From assembly GCA_024686035.1 (NCBI GenBank), contig JAIBDW010000006.1, positions 1 through 51,929 on the forward strand: a stretch of DNA of 51,929 nt, given 5' to 3'. The notes below the pieces were generated by a model, which saw nothing but the letters and a program-made list of their open reading frames with translations, had not been told where the DNA came from and ran no database searches. Both the position numbers and the translations under genes were made by a program. Shown one piece after another: positions 10,590-18,905 of this stretch. The stretch comes from Oceanospirillaceae bacterium (GTDB lineage: Bacteria; Pseudomonadota; Gammaproteobacteria; Pseudomonadales; Balneatricaceae). Each line of letters opens with the position of its first letter. Within the stretch, counting starts at the first letter, position 1.

Positions 10590-10748
10590 AATCAATCAAA
10601 CGATGTCAGCACAGTGGGTTTAAGGTTGATTAAGCTTATGGAATTATCTTCTACAGTAGCTTCCTCTTATGTTGCGGTAGTGGCCGTGATGAGGCTCTTT
10701 TAGCCTAATACTATAGTCAACTATGCAGTGTAAAAAGCAAAATAAGAC

Positions 10749-10778
10749 TTGCACAACACCCTTGTAATTGAGGATAAT
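10749..10778 (+). promoter_or_regulatory. Putative sigma70 promoter for the cox operon
   Basis: TTGCAC (10749-10754), 18-bp spacer, GATAAT (10773-10778), upstream of coxB with its GGAGG ribosome-binding site. Confidence 0.4.
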
Positions 10779-10854
10779 TAGCCCGCCTCAATTTTAGTAA
10801 TCAATTTGGGCTTAAATAATATCCACGATCAAAGAGATCACCTGGAGGGTAAGT

Positions 10855-11982
10855 ATGCTTTTTAGAACTTGGCAGCGCCTAAGTTCTGTAGTCTTGGGTT
10901 TGGTATCGGCACCTGCTGCAATGGCAGATTGGGAGCTGAATATGCCTCAAGGCATCACAGAAGTAAGTCAATCTATTTACGAACTACATATGCTTATTTT
11001 TTGGATTTGTGTTTGGATAGGTGTAGTGGTTTTTGGTGTAATGTTTTACTCCATTTTCAAACATCGCAAATCTAAAGGTGCAGTTGCATCTAAGTTCCAT
11101 GAAAGCCTAACTTTAGAGATTCTGTGGACTGCATTGCCTACAGTTATCCTGATTGCTATGGCTGTCCCAGCGACTACCGTGTTGATACAGATGTATGACA
11201 CTACCAACTCTGACGTGGATATTAAAATCACGGGTTATCAGTGGAAGTGGGAATATAACTACTTAGGTGAAGATGTTGGTTTCTTTAGTAACCTCACCAC
11301 CCCAGAAGATGAAATCTACAACCTTGCTGAAAAAAATGAAAACTACTTGCTTGAAGTTGATAAGCATGTGGTTGTTCCAACTGGACAAAAAGTACGCTTC
11401 TTAATTACATCTAATGATGTTATCCACGCTTGGTGGGTGCCAGAGATCGCTGTTAAGAAAGATGCTATTCCAGGGTATATCAACGAATCTTGGGCCTTTA
11501 TACCTGAAGGCGAAGAGGGTATCTACCGCGGTCAATGTGCAGAGCTTTGTGGTGTTAACCACGGTTTTATGCCTATCGTTCTAGAAGCGGTGACTGGCGA
11601 TGAATACCAAGTTTGGCTAGAAGAGCAACGTGCAGGAAAGATTGCAGAAGCACAAGCTGCTCTGGGCGATTTTAGCTATGATGAACTGATGGTTAAAGGC
11701 GCAGACGTTTACGCACGTAGTTGTGCAGCGTGTCACGGCGGTGAAGGCCAAGGCTTAGGCTCAGTATTCCCAGCATTAGCTGGTAGCGATATTGCTTTGA
11801 ACGACATGGCTGCTCACATCGACATAGTACTAAATGGTAAGCCAGGTACAGCTATGCAAGCATACGCTACACAATTGAGTGATGTTGACATGGCTGCTGT
11901 TATTACCTTTGAGCGAAATGCTTGGGGTAACGATACTGGCGAAACGGTCACTCCAAAAATGATCACTGACGCAAAGAAATAG
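10855..11982 (+). CDS. coxB: Cytochrome c oxidase subunit II with C-terminal cytochrome c domain
   Basis: Signal peptide, two TM segments, CuA region GQCAELCGVNHGFM, then a CAACH heme c motif ('ADVYARSCAACHGGEGQG'). Confidence 0.96.
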   Translation: MLFRTWQRLSSVVLGLVSAPAAMADWELNMPQGITEVSQSIYELHMLIFWICVWIGVVVFGVMFYSIFKHRKSKGAVASKFHESLTLEILWTALPTVILIAMAVPATTVLIQMYDTTNSDVDIKITGYQWKWEYNYLGEDVGFFSNLTTPEDEIYNLAEKNENYLLEVDKHVVVPTGQKVRFLITSNDVIHAWWVPEIAVKKDAIPGYINESWAFIPEGEEGIYRGQCAELCGVNHGFMPIVLEAVTGDEYQVWLEEQRAGKIAEAQAALGDFSYDELMVKGADVYARSCAACHGGEGQGLGSVFPALAGSDIALNDMAAHIDIVLNGKPGTAMQAYATQLSDVDMAAVITFERNAWGNDTGETVTPKMITDAKK

Positions 11983-11993
11983 GGGGCTGAATA

Positions 11994-13586
11994 ATGACAA
12001 CTGCGACTGCTAGTCACGATAATCATGATGACCACGGACATCATGGGCCTGCTAAAGGCATCATGCGCTGGGTATTAACGACTAACCACAAAGACATTGG
12101 TACTATGTACCTTTGGTTTTCTCTAACCATGTTGTTTATTGGTGGCACCATGGCGCTTATCATCCGCTCTGAATTATTTCAGCCAGGTATGCAGCTTATA
12201 GAGCCTGAATTTTTTAACCAAATGACCACTATGCATGGTTTGATCATGGTTTTTGGTGCGATCATGCCTGCCTTTGTTGGTTTGGCTAACTGGATGGTTC
12301 CATTAATGATTGGTGCGCCAGACATGGCCTTGCCGCGCATGAACAACTGGAGCTTTTGGATCTTGCCGTTTGCTTTTGGTATGCTTTTGTTTACGCTATT
12401 TACTGAAGCTGGTGCACCAAATTTTGGTTGGACTTTCTACGCTCCACTGTCCACAACGTATGCGCCAAGCAGCGTGACTTACTTTATCTTTGGTGTGCAT
12501 ATGATGGGTATTTCTTCCATCATGGGTGCGATCAATATCATTGTGACTATCTTAAACCTTCGGGCACCAGGTATGACATTGATGAAGATGCCACTATTTG
12601 TTTGGACTTGGTTCATTACTGCATACTTGCTAGTGGCTGTAATGCCAGTTTTGGCAGGCGTTGTGACCATGATGTTAATGGACATTCACTACGGTACAGC
12701 GTTCTTTGATGCTGCTGGTGGTGGTGACCCAGTATTGTTCCAACACGTATTTTGGTTCTTTGGTCACCCAGAAGTATACATCATGATCTTGCCAGCATTT
12801 GGTATTGTTTCTCAGATCATTCCAACCTTTGCTCGCAAGCCACTGTTTGGTTATGCCTCAATGGTATATGCCACTTCTTCAATCGCCTTCTTGTCGTTCA
12901 TTGTATGGGCTCACCACATGTTTACAGTTGGCTTGCCGCTGCAAACTGAGCTATTTTTCATGTACGCCACGATGTTGATTGCTATTCCTACGGGTGTGAA
13001 GGTATTTAATTGGGTTTCGACAATGTTCAGAGGTTCAATGACCTTTGAGACGCCAATGTTATTTGCCTTGGCTTTTGTAGTCTTGTTTACCATTGGCGGC
13101 TTCTCAGGCTTGATGCTTTCTATTGCGCCTGCAGACTTCCAGTACCACGACACTTACTTTGTAGTGGCTCATTTCCATTACGTGCTAGTGCCAGGTGCTT
13201 TGTTTGGTATTATCGCTGGTGTTTATTACTGGTTGCCAAAATGGACTGGTCATTACATCAACGAGAACTTAGGTAAGTTTCACTTTTGGATGTCTTTCAT
13301 CGGTGTAAACGTAACCTTCTTCCCAATGCACTTTATTGGATTGGCTGGAATGCCTCGTCGTATACCTGACTATGCACTGCAGTTTGCAGATTTTAATGCC
13401 ATTGCGACCGTTGGTGCGTTTATCTTTGGTTTCTCTCAGCTTATCTTCTTGTTCGTATTGATCAAGACGATTCGTGGCGGCGAAAAAGCCACTGATCAAG
13501 TGTGGGAAGGCGCAGAAGGTCTGGAATGGACTATTCCATCGCCAGCTCCATATCATACATTTGCTGAGCCACCACACGTTAAATAG
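11994..13586 (+). CDS. ctaD: Cytochrome c oxidase subunit I
   Basis: WFFGHPEVYIMILPAFGIVSQII and HDTYFVVAHFHYVL motifs; 530 aa. Confidence 0.98.
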   Translation: MTTATASHDNHDDHGHHGPAKGIMRWVLTTNHKDIGTMYLWFSLTMLFIGGTMALIIRSELFQPGMQLIEPEFFNQMTTMHGLIMVFGAIMPAFVGLANWMVPLMIGAPDMALPRMNNWSFWILPFAFGMLLFTLFTEAGAPNFGWTFYAPLSTTYAPSSVTYFIFGVHMMGISSIMGAINIIVTILNLRAPGMTLMKMPLFVWTWFITAYLLVAVMPVLAGVVTMMLMDIHYGTAFFDAAGGGDPVLFQHVFWFFGHPEVYIMILPAFGIVSQIIPTFARKPLFGYASMVYATSSIAFLSFIVWAHHMFTVGLPLQTELFFMYATMLIAIPTGVKVFNWVSTMFRGSMTFETPMLFALAFVVLFTIGGFSGLMLSIAPADFQYHDTYFVVAHFHYVLVPGALFGIIAGVYYWLPKWTGHYINENLGKFHFWMSFIGVNVTFFPMHFIGLAGMPRRIPDYALQFADFNAIATVGAFIFGFSQLIFLFVLIKTIRGGEKATDQVWEGAEGLEWTIPSPAPYHTFAEPPHVK

Positions 13587-13595
13587 GTTAAATAG
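13578..13595 (+). repeat. Tandem 9-bp duplication (GTTAAATAG)x2 spanning the ctaD stop codon
   Basis: Direct reading: cac GTTAAATAG GTTAAATAG gtctatATG. Confidence 0.9.
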
Positions 13596-13601
13596 GTCTA
13601 T

Positions 13602-14159
13602 ATGAACTCTAACTCACCACAGCCGGATGAACAGTCCGGCCATAAGCCGAATAACACAGCCTTAAAGCTAGTTATAGCAGCAGTGGCAATGTTTGGGTTT
13701 GGTTTTGCTTTAGTACCTTTGTACGATATATTTTGCGAAATTACTGGGATTAATGGTAAGACAGGAGGACCGGTAGAAAGGGTTGAGCAATGGGTTGATA
13801 CAAGCCGCACAATAACCGTGCAGTTTATAACAACTAATAATGCAGGTATGCCCTGGGAATTTGAAGCTTTGCAAGAAGAAGTGGAGATGCACCCAGGCGC
13901 ATGGACTCAAGTGAAATTCTGGGCTTTAAACCCCACAGAAAACGACATGGTAGGACAGGCAGTGCCAAGTGTATCGCCATCTGAAGCTGCTGAACATGTG
14001 CAAAAAACAGAGTGTTTTTGCTTTGATCAGCAAACGTTAAAGGCTGGAGAAGGGCGTGAAATGCCGTTGATTTTTTCTTTAAGCCCTGAGATTCCGTCTC
14101 ACGTTAAAAAAGTGACTATGTCATACACGTTATTTGATGCAGGTGCTTTTGCTAAATAG
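13602..14159 (+). CDS. ctaG: Cytochrome c oxidase assembly protein CtaG/Cox11
   Basis: Single TM near the N-terminus and a Cox11-type copper motif ECFCFDQQTL. Confidence 0.94.
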   Translation: MNSNSPQPDEQSGHKPNNTALKLVIAAVAMFGFGFALVPLYDIFCEITGINGKTGGPVERVEQWVDTSRTITVQFITTNNAGMPWEFEALQEEVEMHPGAWTQVKFWALNPTENDMVGQAVPSVSPSEAAEHVQKTECFCFDQQTLKAGEGREMPLIFSLSPEIPSHVKKVTMSYTLFDAGAFAK

Positions 14160-14177
14160 CAAAGGCATATAAATATA

Positions 14178-14191
14178 ATTTCGGCCGAAAT
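14178..14191. repeat. Perfect 14-bp palindrome ATTTCGGCCGAAAT between ctaG and coxC
   Basis: Direct reading; it is its own reverse complement. Confidence 0.85.
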
Positions 14192-14228
14192 ATGGCCTGA
14201 TAATAAGTCTTCGACGAAGGAGCGATAG

Positions 14229-15116
14229 ATGGCAACATCCAATTATTACGTACCAGAAAGTAGCTATTTCCCAATTGTGTCAAGTATTGGCCTATTTGGA
14301 ATGGCAGCTGGAGCTGGCGGTATGATGAACCACATGAGTTCAGGTGGGCAAGGGTTTGGTTTCCCTCACCTGGTGTTCACAGCAGGTACATTGCTATTAG
14401 CTTTTGTTTTCTTCCAGTGGTTTGCTAAAGTCATCACTGAAAGTAGAGGCGGTATGTACAGTCCTCAGATGGATAAGTCCTTTCGCTGGGGCATGAGCTG
14501 GTTTATCTTTTCAGAAGTCATGTTCTTTGTGGCGTTCTTTGGCGTACTCTTGTATGTTCGCCAATGGGCAGGCCCATGGTTAGATGGCCAAGGTGATAAA
14601 GGTTCATCACATATGTTATGGCCTGATTTTGATTATTCTTGGCCTATGTTTAATAACCCAGGCGGCGCAGATTATCCTGGCCCTAATGCGGTCATTGATC
14701 CTTGGCATATTCCGTTGTTAAACACCGTATTGTTGATGACTTCAAGTGTCACCTTAACGATCGCTCACCATGCACTTAGAGCAATGCATCGTGGCCGTAC
14801 GATTTTTTGGTTGGGTGCCACGGTTGTCTTGGGCGCTATCTTTGTTTATTACCAAATATTGGAATACATTGAAGCTTATACAGAGCTAGGCCTTACTTTA
14901 GATTCAGGTATATACGGTTCAACCTTCTTTATGTTGACAGGCTTCCACGGCCTGCACGTAACGATTGGTGCGTTTATCTTGTTTATAATGTGGATTCGTA
15001 TTTGTAAAGGTCACTTTACTCCAGAGCAGCACTTCGGTTTTGAAGCAGCGGCGTGGTATTGGCATTTTGTAGATATGGTTTGGGTAGGTTTGTTCTTATT
15101 CGTCTATATCCTATAA
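14229..15116 (+). CDS. coxC: Cytochrome c oxidase subunit III
   Basis: Seven-TM pattern; 'YEYIEAYTELG'-like segment, GFHGLHVTIGAFIL, EAAAWYWHFVDMVWVGLFLFVYIL. Confidence 0.97.
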   Translation: MATSNYYVPESSYFPIVSSIGLFGMAAGAGGMMNHMSSGGQGFGFPHLVFTAGTLLLAFVFFQWFAKVITESRGGMYSPQMDKSFRWGMSWFIFSEVMFFVAFFGVLLYVRQWAGPWLDGQGDKGSSHMLWPDFDYSWPMFNNPGGADYPGPNAVIDPWHIPLLNTVLLMTSSVTLTIAHHALRAMHRGRTIFWLGATVVLGAIFVYYQILEYIEAYTELGLTLDSGIYGSTFFMLTGFHGLHVTIGAFILFIMWIRICKGHFTPEQHFGFEAAAWYWHFVDMVWVGLFLFVYIL

Positions 15117-15132
15117 GCTGTAGGTGATGAAG

Positions 15133-15162
15133 AAAAAAGGCAGCTTAATGGCTGCCTTTTTT
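15133..15162. terminator. Rho-independent terminator, probably bidirectional (cox operon / DUF2909)
   Basis: AAAAAAGGCAGC-TTAATG-GCTGCCTTTTTT: perfect 12-bp stem with A and T tracts, between convergent genes. Confidence 0.93.
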
Positions 15163-15185
15163 ATGTCTAGTACACATTTTTTAGG

Positions 15186-15401
15186 TTAATGAATAGCAGC
15201 CCAGGGCGACGAAGTTACAAGTTGACCTGTCCAAAATCCATAGGTTATTAGTATAATTAGAAGTACAATTAAGCTAACGCGATATTTTAGTGAAGTGAGT
15301 AAACGGGTAGATTTTGTACCATCCTTCATTAAGAAAAAGAAACCACTGGCTAAGCTTGTTAGGGCCAGCAATAACACGATGATAATGACGATTTTTAGCA
15401 T
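15186..15401 (-). CDS. DUF2909-like small twin-transmembrane protein
   Basis: 71 aa, two hydrophobic helices with a charged linker. Located between coxC and SURF1, as is common for this family. Confidence 0.75.
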   Translation of the reverse strand: MLKIVIIIVLLLALTSLASGFFFLMKDGTKSTRLLTSLKYRVSLIVLLIILITYGFWTGQLVTSSPWAAIH

Positions 15402-15456
15402 AAAAAGAGTCTCTATAGATACGTTTGTTGATATGTTAATTAGGTTCGCTAAATAA

Positions 15457-16185
15457 ATGATTAAACGACTGCAACATTATTGGGCTATCACGGTTTTCAC
15501 GTTATTTTTTTTGCCCCTTACCATAAACTTAGGTTTGTGGCAGTTAGATAGGGCAGACCAAAAAATATTACTGCAACGCAGTTTAATGGCTCTGGAGCAA
15601 CCTATTATAGTACCTGATGATCAGGGGCTAATATTAAGTAAGCTAAAGAACCTTCAAAGAGTGACATTGAATAGTCGTTTTATCAAGCCCTTTGTGTGGT
15701 TTAAAGACAATCAAGTTGTCTCTGGCAAAGTGGGTTATGACGCAATTGGCCTGATCAGTATCGGTGATAACTTGTTGCTCGTGAATCGCGGTTGGTTTGC
15801 CTCAAATGGTCAAAGAGATCCATTACCCCAGATCGATTGGGTAAATGGTAAGGTGTCTCTAACAGGGCGCTTAGTGCCTGTGCAAGTGAACCCATACCAG
15901 TTGGGTGAAGACACTTATTCTGAGCAATATCCGCAGTTAGTACAGGACATTAGTCCAGCAGCCTTAGCTGGGCATTTAGCAGGGTCAATTGAGGGCTCAA
16001 TGTTACCTTGGGTGTTGATACTTGACACACCAGGTGATGCGACGCTTGCGCCACACTGGAAGGCGAGCACTATGGCTTCAGAAAAACATATGGCGTATGC
16101 GTGGCAATGGTTTGGTCTCGCATTAACCCTATGTTTTTTATATATTTATCGAGTATTTTATTCTCCCATCGACACTAAAAGGTAG
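15457..16185 (+). CDS. SURF1 family cytochrome oxidase assembly protein
   Basis: Two terminal TM helices; 'NLGLWQLDRADQK', 'LLLVNRGWFASN', 'MAYAWQWFGLALTL'. Confidence 0.92.
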   Translation: MIKRLQHYWAITVFTLFFLPLTINLGLWQLDRADQKILLQRSLMALEQPIIVPDDQGLILSKLKNLQRVTLNSRFIKPFVWFKDNQVVSGKVGYDAIGLISIGDNLLLVNRGWFASNGQRDPLPQIDWVNGKVSLTGRLVPVQVNPYQLGEDTYSEQYPQLVQDISPAALAGHLAGSIEGSMLPWVLILDTPGDATLAPHWKASTMASEKHMAYAWQWFGLALTLCFLYIYRVFYSPIDTKR

Positions 16186-16189
16186 ATTT

Positions 16190-16744
16190 ATGACCACTAA
16201 GACAAACAATCGTTGGACTTTGTACGCAGTGTTTGGAGTCACTGCTGTGCCTCTTATGTTTGCGATGCTGATGTATTTTAATTTATGGGGTGTGCCAGAA
16301 GGTCGAACCAATTTTGGTGAATTATTACTACCACCTAATGACATACAGCAAGCTCAATTAGTAGATCAAGAGTCTATGCCTTGGTCGCAGATAGACTTAG
16401 ACAAAAGGTGGTTGGTCGTTTACCTAAGCCCAAAAGATTGTGATCAATCGTGCAAAGAAGCCAATCACTTACTACGACAAATACATACGGCAGTGGGTAA
16501 AGAATCACATAGAATTACACGTATATTAGTTAACTCACAAGGTAATTTTAACGATCAGTTGCAGCTAGATTACCCAGCACTTGTGCTGCTTAAAAGTCTT
16601 TCTTTAGAAACGTTTGAAAAGGGTGAGGGCATCTATATTGTAGATCCACTGGGTAATATGATGATGTATTACAGCACAGGCTTTGAAGGAAAGGAATTAC
16701 TTAAAGATTTAAAGAAGTTACTTAGAACCTCAAACATAGGGTAA
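16190..16744 (+). CDS. Membrane-anchored Sco-like/thioredoxin-fold protein of the cox cluster
   Basis: N-terminal TM; 'WLVVYLSPKDCDQSCKEANHLLRQIH' with CX3C; C-terminal 'GIYIVDPLGNMMMYYSTGFEGKELLKDLKKLL' like Sco proteins. Confidence 0.65.
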   Translation: MTTKTNNRWTLYAVFGVTAVPLMFAMLMYFNLWGVPEGRTNFGELLLPPNDIQQAQLVDQESMPWSQIDLDKRWLVVYLSPKDCDQSCKEANHLLRQIHTAVGKESHRITRILVNSQGNFNDQLQLDYPALVLLKSLSLETFEKGEGIYIVDPLGNMMMYYSTGFEGKELLKDLKKLLRTSNIG

Positions 16745-16751
16745 TCATATT

Positions 16752-17801
16752 ATGAATACTACTACCAACGGCGCGCCTAAATGGAGCTTATTTTTAACAT
16801 GCCTAGCTCTTGCGATAGTCACCTGCGTTATCATTTTAGGGTCTTGGACCCGTCTTGCTGATGCTGGTTTGGGCTGTCCAGATTGGCCTGGTTGTTATGG
16901 CAATCTATTAGTCCCTGAAACTGTGGAAGCGATTGCAGCAGCTGAAGCCTTATATCCAGAGGCGCCTGTAGAAGTCGCCAAAGGTTGGCTGGAGATGATT
17001 CATCGTTACTTCGCCACAATACTAGGGTTTGTTATCTTAGTGTTAGCGGTGGCTTCTTGGAGTGCGCGTAAACGCTTAAATTATCCGTTTCTTCTCACCC
17101 AAGGTTTGCTAGCCATGGTGATGCTTCAAGGTGCTTTTGGAGCATGGACGGTTACTTGGAAACTGTGGCCACAGGTGGTGACAGCGCATCTGATGGGTGG
17201 TTTTTTTATTGCCAGTTTACTGACTGTTTTGCTCGTAAAACTGCGCCGCGTGGGTCGTCCACTTAAAACTTTATCGCTGTCTAATATCTCCCATGGTCAG
17301 TTGAAAGTTTGGACTTCTTTGGCACTGTTGTTAGTCATTGCTCAAATACTTTTAGGCGGTTGGATGAGCTCAAATTATGCTGCCTTGGCGTGTTCTACCT
17401 TGCCAGACTGCAATGGCACTTGGTGGCCTGAAATGAATTTTTCAGAAGGTTTTGACATTACCCAGACGCTAGGGCCAAGTTATTTGGGCGGTTTGATGAA
17501 CTCCGAAGCTCGTACGGCTATTCACGTATTACACCGTTATGGTGCTATGATCTTAGGTGTATTCTTAATATTGTTAAGTTATCGTTTGATGTCGCAAGAT
17601 GATCGACGTTTACGCAAATTTGGTCTTGGGTTTTTAGTCGTATTTTTTGGGCAGTTCTGCTTAGGTTTGGCTAATATTTATTACTTGTTGCCCTTAGATG
17701 TTGCTGTAGCCCACAACTTTGGTGGTGCATGTTTATTTGTGCTCACTGTCAGTCTTAATTATGTAGTTTTTTCCAGCCGAGGGCGCCTCAATGAGTTCTG
17801 A
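16752..17801 (+). CDS. ctaA: Heme A synthase (COX15/CtaA)
   Basis: [44 protein letters not shown] motifs. Confidence 0.95.
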   Translation: MNTTTNGAPKWSLFLTCLALAIVTCVIILGSWTRLADAGLGCPDWPGCYGNLLVPETVEAIAAAEALYPEAPVEVAKGWLEMIHRYFATILGFVILVLAVASWSARKRLNYPFLLTQGLLAMVMLQGAFGAWTVTWKLWPQVVTAHLMGGFFIASLLTVLLVKLRRVGRPLKTLSLSNISHGQLKVWTSLALLLVIAQILLGGWMSSNYAALACSTLPDCNGTWWPEMNFSEGFDITQTLGPSYLGGLMNSEARTAIHVLHRYGAMILGVFLILLSYRLMSQDDRRLRKFGLGFLVVFFGQFCLGLANIYYLLPLDVAVAHNFGGACLFVLTVSLNYVVFSSRGRLNEF

Positions 17802-18684
17802 AGCCACAGCCACGCCAATGCGTATTAATTGGCGTGATTATTATGAGATGTGTAAGCCTAACGTGGTTTTTCTCATGATATTAACGTCGATAGTTGGCAT
17901 GTTTTTAGCAGTCCCTGGGATGGTGCCATGGCAAGTGCTGATTTGGGGAAACCTTGGTATTGCTATGGTTTCAGGCGCTTCAGCCGCAGTGAATCATGTT
18001 ATTGACCGACGCATTGATGGCCAAATGGGCCGTACTCACAATCGCCCAGTGGCCAAAGGCAAAGTTAAGCCTACTCACGCTATTGTTTTTGCTGCCTTGA
18101 TGACGATTATTGGCCTTGGCATATTGTATGTATTAGTTAACCCGATGGTCGCTTGGCTAACCCTAGGGTCTTCTATAGGGTATGCTTTTATTTATACGGG
18201 TTACCTTAAACGTGCGACGCCTCAAAATATTGTTATTGGTGGCCTTGCAGGAGCTATGCCTCCACTTTTAGGATGGGTTGCAGTCACAGGCACCATAGAT
18301 CCTAATGCGCTTTTGTTAGTGCTTATTATTTATGCGTGGACACCACCTCATTTTTGGGCCTTGGCGATTCATAAGCGTGAGGAGTATGCCAAAGTTGAAA
18401 TACCAATGCTGCCAGTAACACATGGTTTAGAGTTCACTGGACTACAAATTTTGTTGTATACCGTGTTAATGATTATATCTACTATGTTGCCTTACATTGT
18501 GGGTATGAGCGGCTTTATATACTTAGTGGGTGTGACGTTATTAAATATTCGTTTCTTGTATTGGGCATTTCGTTTGTATCGTGGTGCTTATGAAAAAGCA
18601 GCAATGAAAACATTTTGGTATTCGATCATATACCTAATGTTATTGTTTGTGCTTTTGTTAGTAGATCATTATTTCCCGATCTAA
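17791..18684 (+). CDS. ctaB: Protoheme IX farnesyltransferase (heme O synthase)
   Basis: [25 protein letters not shown] and [32 protein letters not shown]. Overlaps ctaA by 11 nt. Confidence 0.96.
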   Translation: MSSEATATPMRINWRDYYEMCKPNVVFLMILTSIVGMFLAVPGMVPWQVLIWGNLGIAMVSGASAAVNHVIDRRIDGQMGRTHNRPVAKGKVKPTHAIVFAALMTIIGLGILYVLVNPMVAWLTLGSSIGYAFIYTGYLKRATPQNIVIGGLAGAMPPLLGWVAVTGTIDPNALLLVLIIYAWTPPHFWALAIHKREEYAKVEIPMLPVTHGLEFTGLQILLYTVLMIISTMLPYIVGMSGFIYLVGVTLLNIRFLYWAFRLYRGAYEKAAMKTFWYSIIYLMLLFVLLLVDHYFPI

Positions 18685-18692
18685 CTAAGTGT

Positions 18693-18781
18693 TAGCTCAC
18701 GGCGTTTAAGCTAGATGGTAGACGTTATTGTGACTTGCAATAGCGTCTACATAAAGAATGGCTAATATTTTTAGTGAGCTA
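18693..18781 (+). repeat. Nested inverted repeats downstream of ctaB
   Basis: Outer TAGCTCAC (18693-18700) / GTGAGCTA (18774-18781). Inner GTAGACGTTATTG (18718-18730) / CAATAGCGTCTAC (18738-18750) with one G.U and a 7-nt loop. Confidence 0.75.
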
Positions 18782-18819
18782 TTCTCTACATAGACCAGAA
18801 ACCTTCTTTATTAGTCTGA

Positions 18820-18841
18820 TGGATGCCTACCAGAGCATCCA
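18820..18841 (+). repeat. 7-bp inverted repeat TGGATGC / GCATCCA upstream of rlmKL
   Basis: TGGATGC (18820-18826), 8-nt loop, GCATCCA (18835-18841). Confidence 0.55.
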
Positions 18842-18867
18842 ATTCCCCTTCGCATTACCAATGATGT

Positions 18868-18873
18868 TATACT
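18868..18873 (+). promoter_or_regulatory. Putative -10 element (TATACT) for rlmKL
   Basis: TATACT 32 bp upstream of the ATG. No convincing -35 element. Confidence 0.35.
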
Positions 18874-18905
18874 TCGCGGCCATTTAATGACTGCAGTACA
18901 CCTCT

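Noticed and set aside
10537-10625. Possible rmf remnant (pyrD-frame readthrough 'CFIAYFGVWRAREGIGAKINQTM')
   Set aside because: Only a vague WREGR-like resemblance, no start codon and no RMF core motif; too weak to call a pseudogene.
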